Shown here piece after piece: positions 61,101 to 64,000 of a DNA stretch of 64,000 bases. Source of the DNA: Phoenix dactylifera (taxonomy: Eukaryota; Streptophyta; Magnoliopsida; Arecales; Arecaceae); contig NC_052394.1 of the NCBI RefSeq assembly GCF_009389715.1, positions 21,454,899 to 21,518,898 of the forward strand. Direction: 5' to 3'. Position numbers and translations under genes: made by a program. Position 1 is the first letter of the stretch; every line of letters starts with the position of its first letter. The notes under the pieces were generated by a model. That model was not told the DNA's origin, made no database searches, and was given only the letters and a program-made list of their open reading frames with translations.

Positions 61101-64000
61101 GATGTTTCTATTGAGAGTTACAAAGGGACTAAAGATGGTAGGACAAAAGAAGCAATTGAAAGGTTCATTACAGCTTAAACCAAAGTCACAATAAAGCATC
61201 TGAATGGTAGTTTCTTGTCCTATTTTAGAGCATGCATAAAAGCTGTTCTGGTCATTATCTTACCCAAATGCTCTTAATATTTCAAAAAAAACTATTTTTA
61301 AACATTGATAATTTCAACAAATTGAACCCTCCATACTTATAAAAAACAAATTTCACATATTATACAATCATTTTTTTTTGACTAAATGGTAGGCCCATAA
61401 AACAAGTTTATTAGTAAATAAAAAATAAAATAAGGTCAAAAAAATGTTTGTGTTCCTTCCTGAACTAAATAACAACATTGTATGAAAGCAGCTTATTGAA
61501 ATAGCCAAAATGTTAGCATGAGTAGGATGACATTGAAAGACTGACATGCACAAGCAAAAGAGGTGAAAATCATGAAGATGTGTACATAGTTTGACACCAC
61601 AATAATAATGATATAGTGGTCATATAGTGTATATGCTGTATAAAAGTTGTCGTTTTCCTACTAGGATTAAATCCTCTATTAGAGTAAACCACCAAATCCC
61701 AAGTATAAGCTGCTTCCATTAAAGTTTTCATTGGTCCCACCCTACTCTTTTAGACACATTCATGCGACCTTCTTAATCTGGGCCTCCCTCAGTCTTCATG
61801 GCACATCACTACGGCATATAAATAAATTGTCATCAATTTACTCCTTCAGGAAAAAAAGCCAGCTCTATACCTGAAGACTATCTTAAAATCTGTGTCCAGA
61901 ATTCCTGTCATTTGCAGTGTTAACTGGAAACCAGGCAGGAATACTAAGTGATCAAGAATTTCTAGAGTCTTCCAACATCACAACCTCCAATGTCAACCAT
62001 AAGGATCAATGTACGCCACAGGTCCAATAAATGTCGTAGGCCACACTCCTCACTTCCATGTATGTTGTGCATACAACATTTTAAGCTCTCCTCACTTGTC
62101 CATGTCTTCAAAATGATGCTTATAAAGTAAACGTGGTTGCAGAAGTAGAATTCTACACAGCCTGGTCCCCCGTGAACACCTTGATTATCATCCCATAATT
62201 TTTATATCATGTTCCTTTATCGCCATCATAACTCTCTGTGAATATCACATGCATGTGCATGCGCGCGCACACAATTTGTCTTCAGCATTTCAGGAGCATC
62301 CCTCTTAAGAATCCTTGAGCCTCCAATCATAGAGAGGGGGAGAGAGTGGTAAGGGGATTTACTACCCTAAAAAATGAAAAATACATTGATGCAATAGGTT
62401 ACCAACCAGTTTCCCGAGCTTCCATGTCTAGCCAACAAAACCTAAACTTGACCATCTCTGGACTAAGCATAAAAAACAATAGCTCAAGCTCATTCATCAA
62501 GGGCAGCTTAGTATTTGATCCAATTAAGTGACCCTAGAAGGTTCAAGCAAGCTCATGGGTGACTCGCCAAATGGGTGACCACCTTCTTCTCCCTTTTTGA
62601 AAAATTCAGCCCTTGTATTTTTTTCACTTTTCTTTTCCTTCTCCAGATCTCATTCTTCCCAAAAAATTTTACTGCATCCCATTTTTTTTCAAATTTTCCT
62701 TTTTCCATTCTATTACTTTTCTTATTTATTTTCTCCTCTTTTACATTTTTCTTTTTCTTTTTTCATTTCTAGTCAAAACAAATATGTACTCTTTCTATTT
62801 TTCCCCTATATACTAGTGCAGTTCTTCTGATTCTTCCCCTTCTTCATCCTATGGATTTTCTTCTTTTTGTTTTCTTCCCTTTCTTTACAGCATTTCCTTT
62901 TTTTCATGTGTACTCTCCATTCTTCTGTTTTTTATGTATGCTCCTCATCTGCCCTTTTCCTTCTCTCTCTCTCTCTCCATCTCTCTCTGGTTAAATCAAG
63001 GCTAATGCTAAACTCAGAAATAAGTGTAATTTCCATCTCCATCACTTTAGTTGCAATGGCCTGACAAGTTCAAAATCAATTCCAATACTTTGAACATCAT
63101 TTTTTGGTGATTATAAACTCGAATACATAGATTATTTATCAGATTAATACCTGTCGATGAGTGTTGACATATTTTAAATTGTTTGTTTCCATTCCATGTT
63201 TGCAAGAAATGATTGCTAATTAAATTAAGAAGTATATGTTGAATAGATATGCTGTTGTTTCTTCGCAAAATTTCATGGGTTATTTATTCCTTTGCTAGAC
63301 TTCTTAGTAGATCATGTATTGCTAATTGATATATTTCAGTTTCCATATTAATGTGACAAGAGAAAGTACTTCATTCTTGTGCCGAGCATACTCAAATTTT
63401 AATCTCTAGGTGCATATTTTAGTTTTCAGCTGTTTTGTATGGAACTGAATTAGATATATAAAATTACTGGGAGCTTAAGCAGGAGATTTGAATTGGTCTT
63501 AGGTCTACTCAACATCTAGTCATTGTTGGATTTTCAAAAGTGCATTAGGTGACCAGAATCTCCATATAACAGTGTTGAGCAATCTTGTTAATAAGCAAAT
63601 TTGGATTCTTGTTGAAGTGGTAAAGCATGAAAACCTGATTGGATTGTACATCTTCAAAAGGTGAGTAAGGAGTGCCATGCGAGAGGTCAGAAGCCATTAG
63701 AATGCTCCTCAATGTGCTGCTTATATTCAGTTCAAATAGAGTCCTGACTGCTACAAGGGAACTACTGGCGAGCTTGGTGAGAAGACTGATCAAGCCCTGC
63801 AGGTGTAGGAGATAAATCAATACGTCTTCTGGAGGAAGCACAAAGAAAACAAAACAGTAACAACCATAACAAGTGATTGCAGCATGAGAATTTTATCATA
63901 ACATACAGTATATGTTGATTGACTCAGTGACATCCGACCATCAATAGCTATTAAACGCACAGACTTATGAATCACCCCATGTTTGCACAGTTCATCCAGC
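55151..64000 (-). CDS. UPL4: HECT E3 ubiquitin-protein ligase, UPL3/UPL4 clade (UPL4-like), N-terminus outside the window
   Basis: This ligase carries ubiquitin on a HECT cysteine and passes it to target proteins. Minus-strand exons, 5' to 3', are: >64000-63907, 63796-63635, 61016-60861, 60788-60667, 60578-59444, 58829-58760, 58642-57414, 57313-57083, 56995-56891, 56057-55977, 55891-55823, 55707-55579, 55487-55404 and 55216-55151. All are GT-AG and in frame, about 1240 residues. The first exons are armadillo-type (LDELCKHGVIHKSVRLIAID; VAVRTLFELNISSTL; ISSFLAGLLARKDHHVL). The HECT domain follows (EVEYNEEVGTGLGPTMEFYT; LVAKAIKDGRILDIPFSKAF; FDHGYTASSLPVVN). The catalytic Cys is in LPSVMTCANYLKLPPYS (codon at 55440-55442), and the C-terminus ends ITEGQGSFHLS. 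The F-E-G-K-Q-L-D-R segment favours UPL4 over UPL3, but this is from memory. Confidence 0.93.
56689..56826. repeat. Perfect 69-bp tandem duplication in a UPL4 intron
   Basis: The block starting ttcagtcatataaatgtaaa and ending gatttctttctgaacaa occurs at 56689-56757 and again at 56758-56826 with no difference seen. It lies in the intron 56058-56890. The perfect identity suggests a recent duplication, or an assembly artefact. Confidence 0.95.
61017..63634 (-). other. Long UPL4 intron with a pyrimidine-rich block
   Basis: A 2.6-kb intron separates the armadillo exons ending ...VQSNQ and starting VHEVLKLL. Its plus strand has a strongly T/C-rich stretch at about 62580-62980, ending in a (TC)n run near 62962-62990. 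The short Phe/Ser-rich frames there are composition artefacts. No other gene is seen. Confidence 0.7.

Overview
This is nuclear DNA of a flowering plant. The genes are split by spliceosomal introns, several of them 2.5 to 5 kb long. Intergenic DNA is AT-rich and holds plant-type transposons: a Ty3/gypsy LTR element, hAT-like foldback MITEs and a Tourist-like MITE. The proteins are plant-specific or plant-type (VHA-a1, a PDP-type PWWP protein, NF-YB, a UPL3/UPL4-type HECT ligase). A monocot, perhaps a palm, is my inference from the long introns and the grass-like NF-YB C-terminus; no sequence search was possible.

Layout. Plus strand, 915-13577: the 3' two thirds of a vacuolar H+-ATPase subunit a gene (VHA-a1 type), 11 exons visible, with upstream exons outside the window. 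Plus strand, 15312-21184: a very large acidic PWWP-domain protein with an RRM-like domain and a tandem 25-27 residue repeat; its reading frame is broken once near 18025. 21.2-30.9 kb: mostly non-coding, with one Tourist-like MITE and two weak exon candidates. Plus strand, 31046-34151: a complete NF-YB gene that includes a 6-nt microexon. 35891-41133: a decayed gypsy LTR retrotransposon on the minus strand. Plus strand, 43918-53307: a complete 11-exon gene for a plant-specific Ser-rich protein, with a textbook AT-AC U12-type intron. Minus strand, 55151 to beyond 64000: a HECT E3 ubiquitin ligase of the UPL3/UPL4 clade, 14 exons visible, converging on the preceding gene.

The five host genes are unrelated neighbours (vacuolar or TGN acidification, chromatin, transcription, an unknown, ubiquitination) and show no operon-like logic. 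The points of most interest are the U12 AT-AC intron, the NF-YB microexon, the PWWP gene's frameshift and two repeat arrays, and three copies of a TACCGG-rich hAT-like MITE family, one of which is a near-complete hairpin inside a VHA-a1 intron. I found no tRNA, rRNA or CRISPR array.
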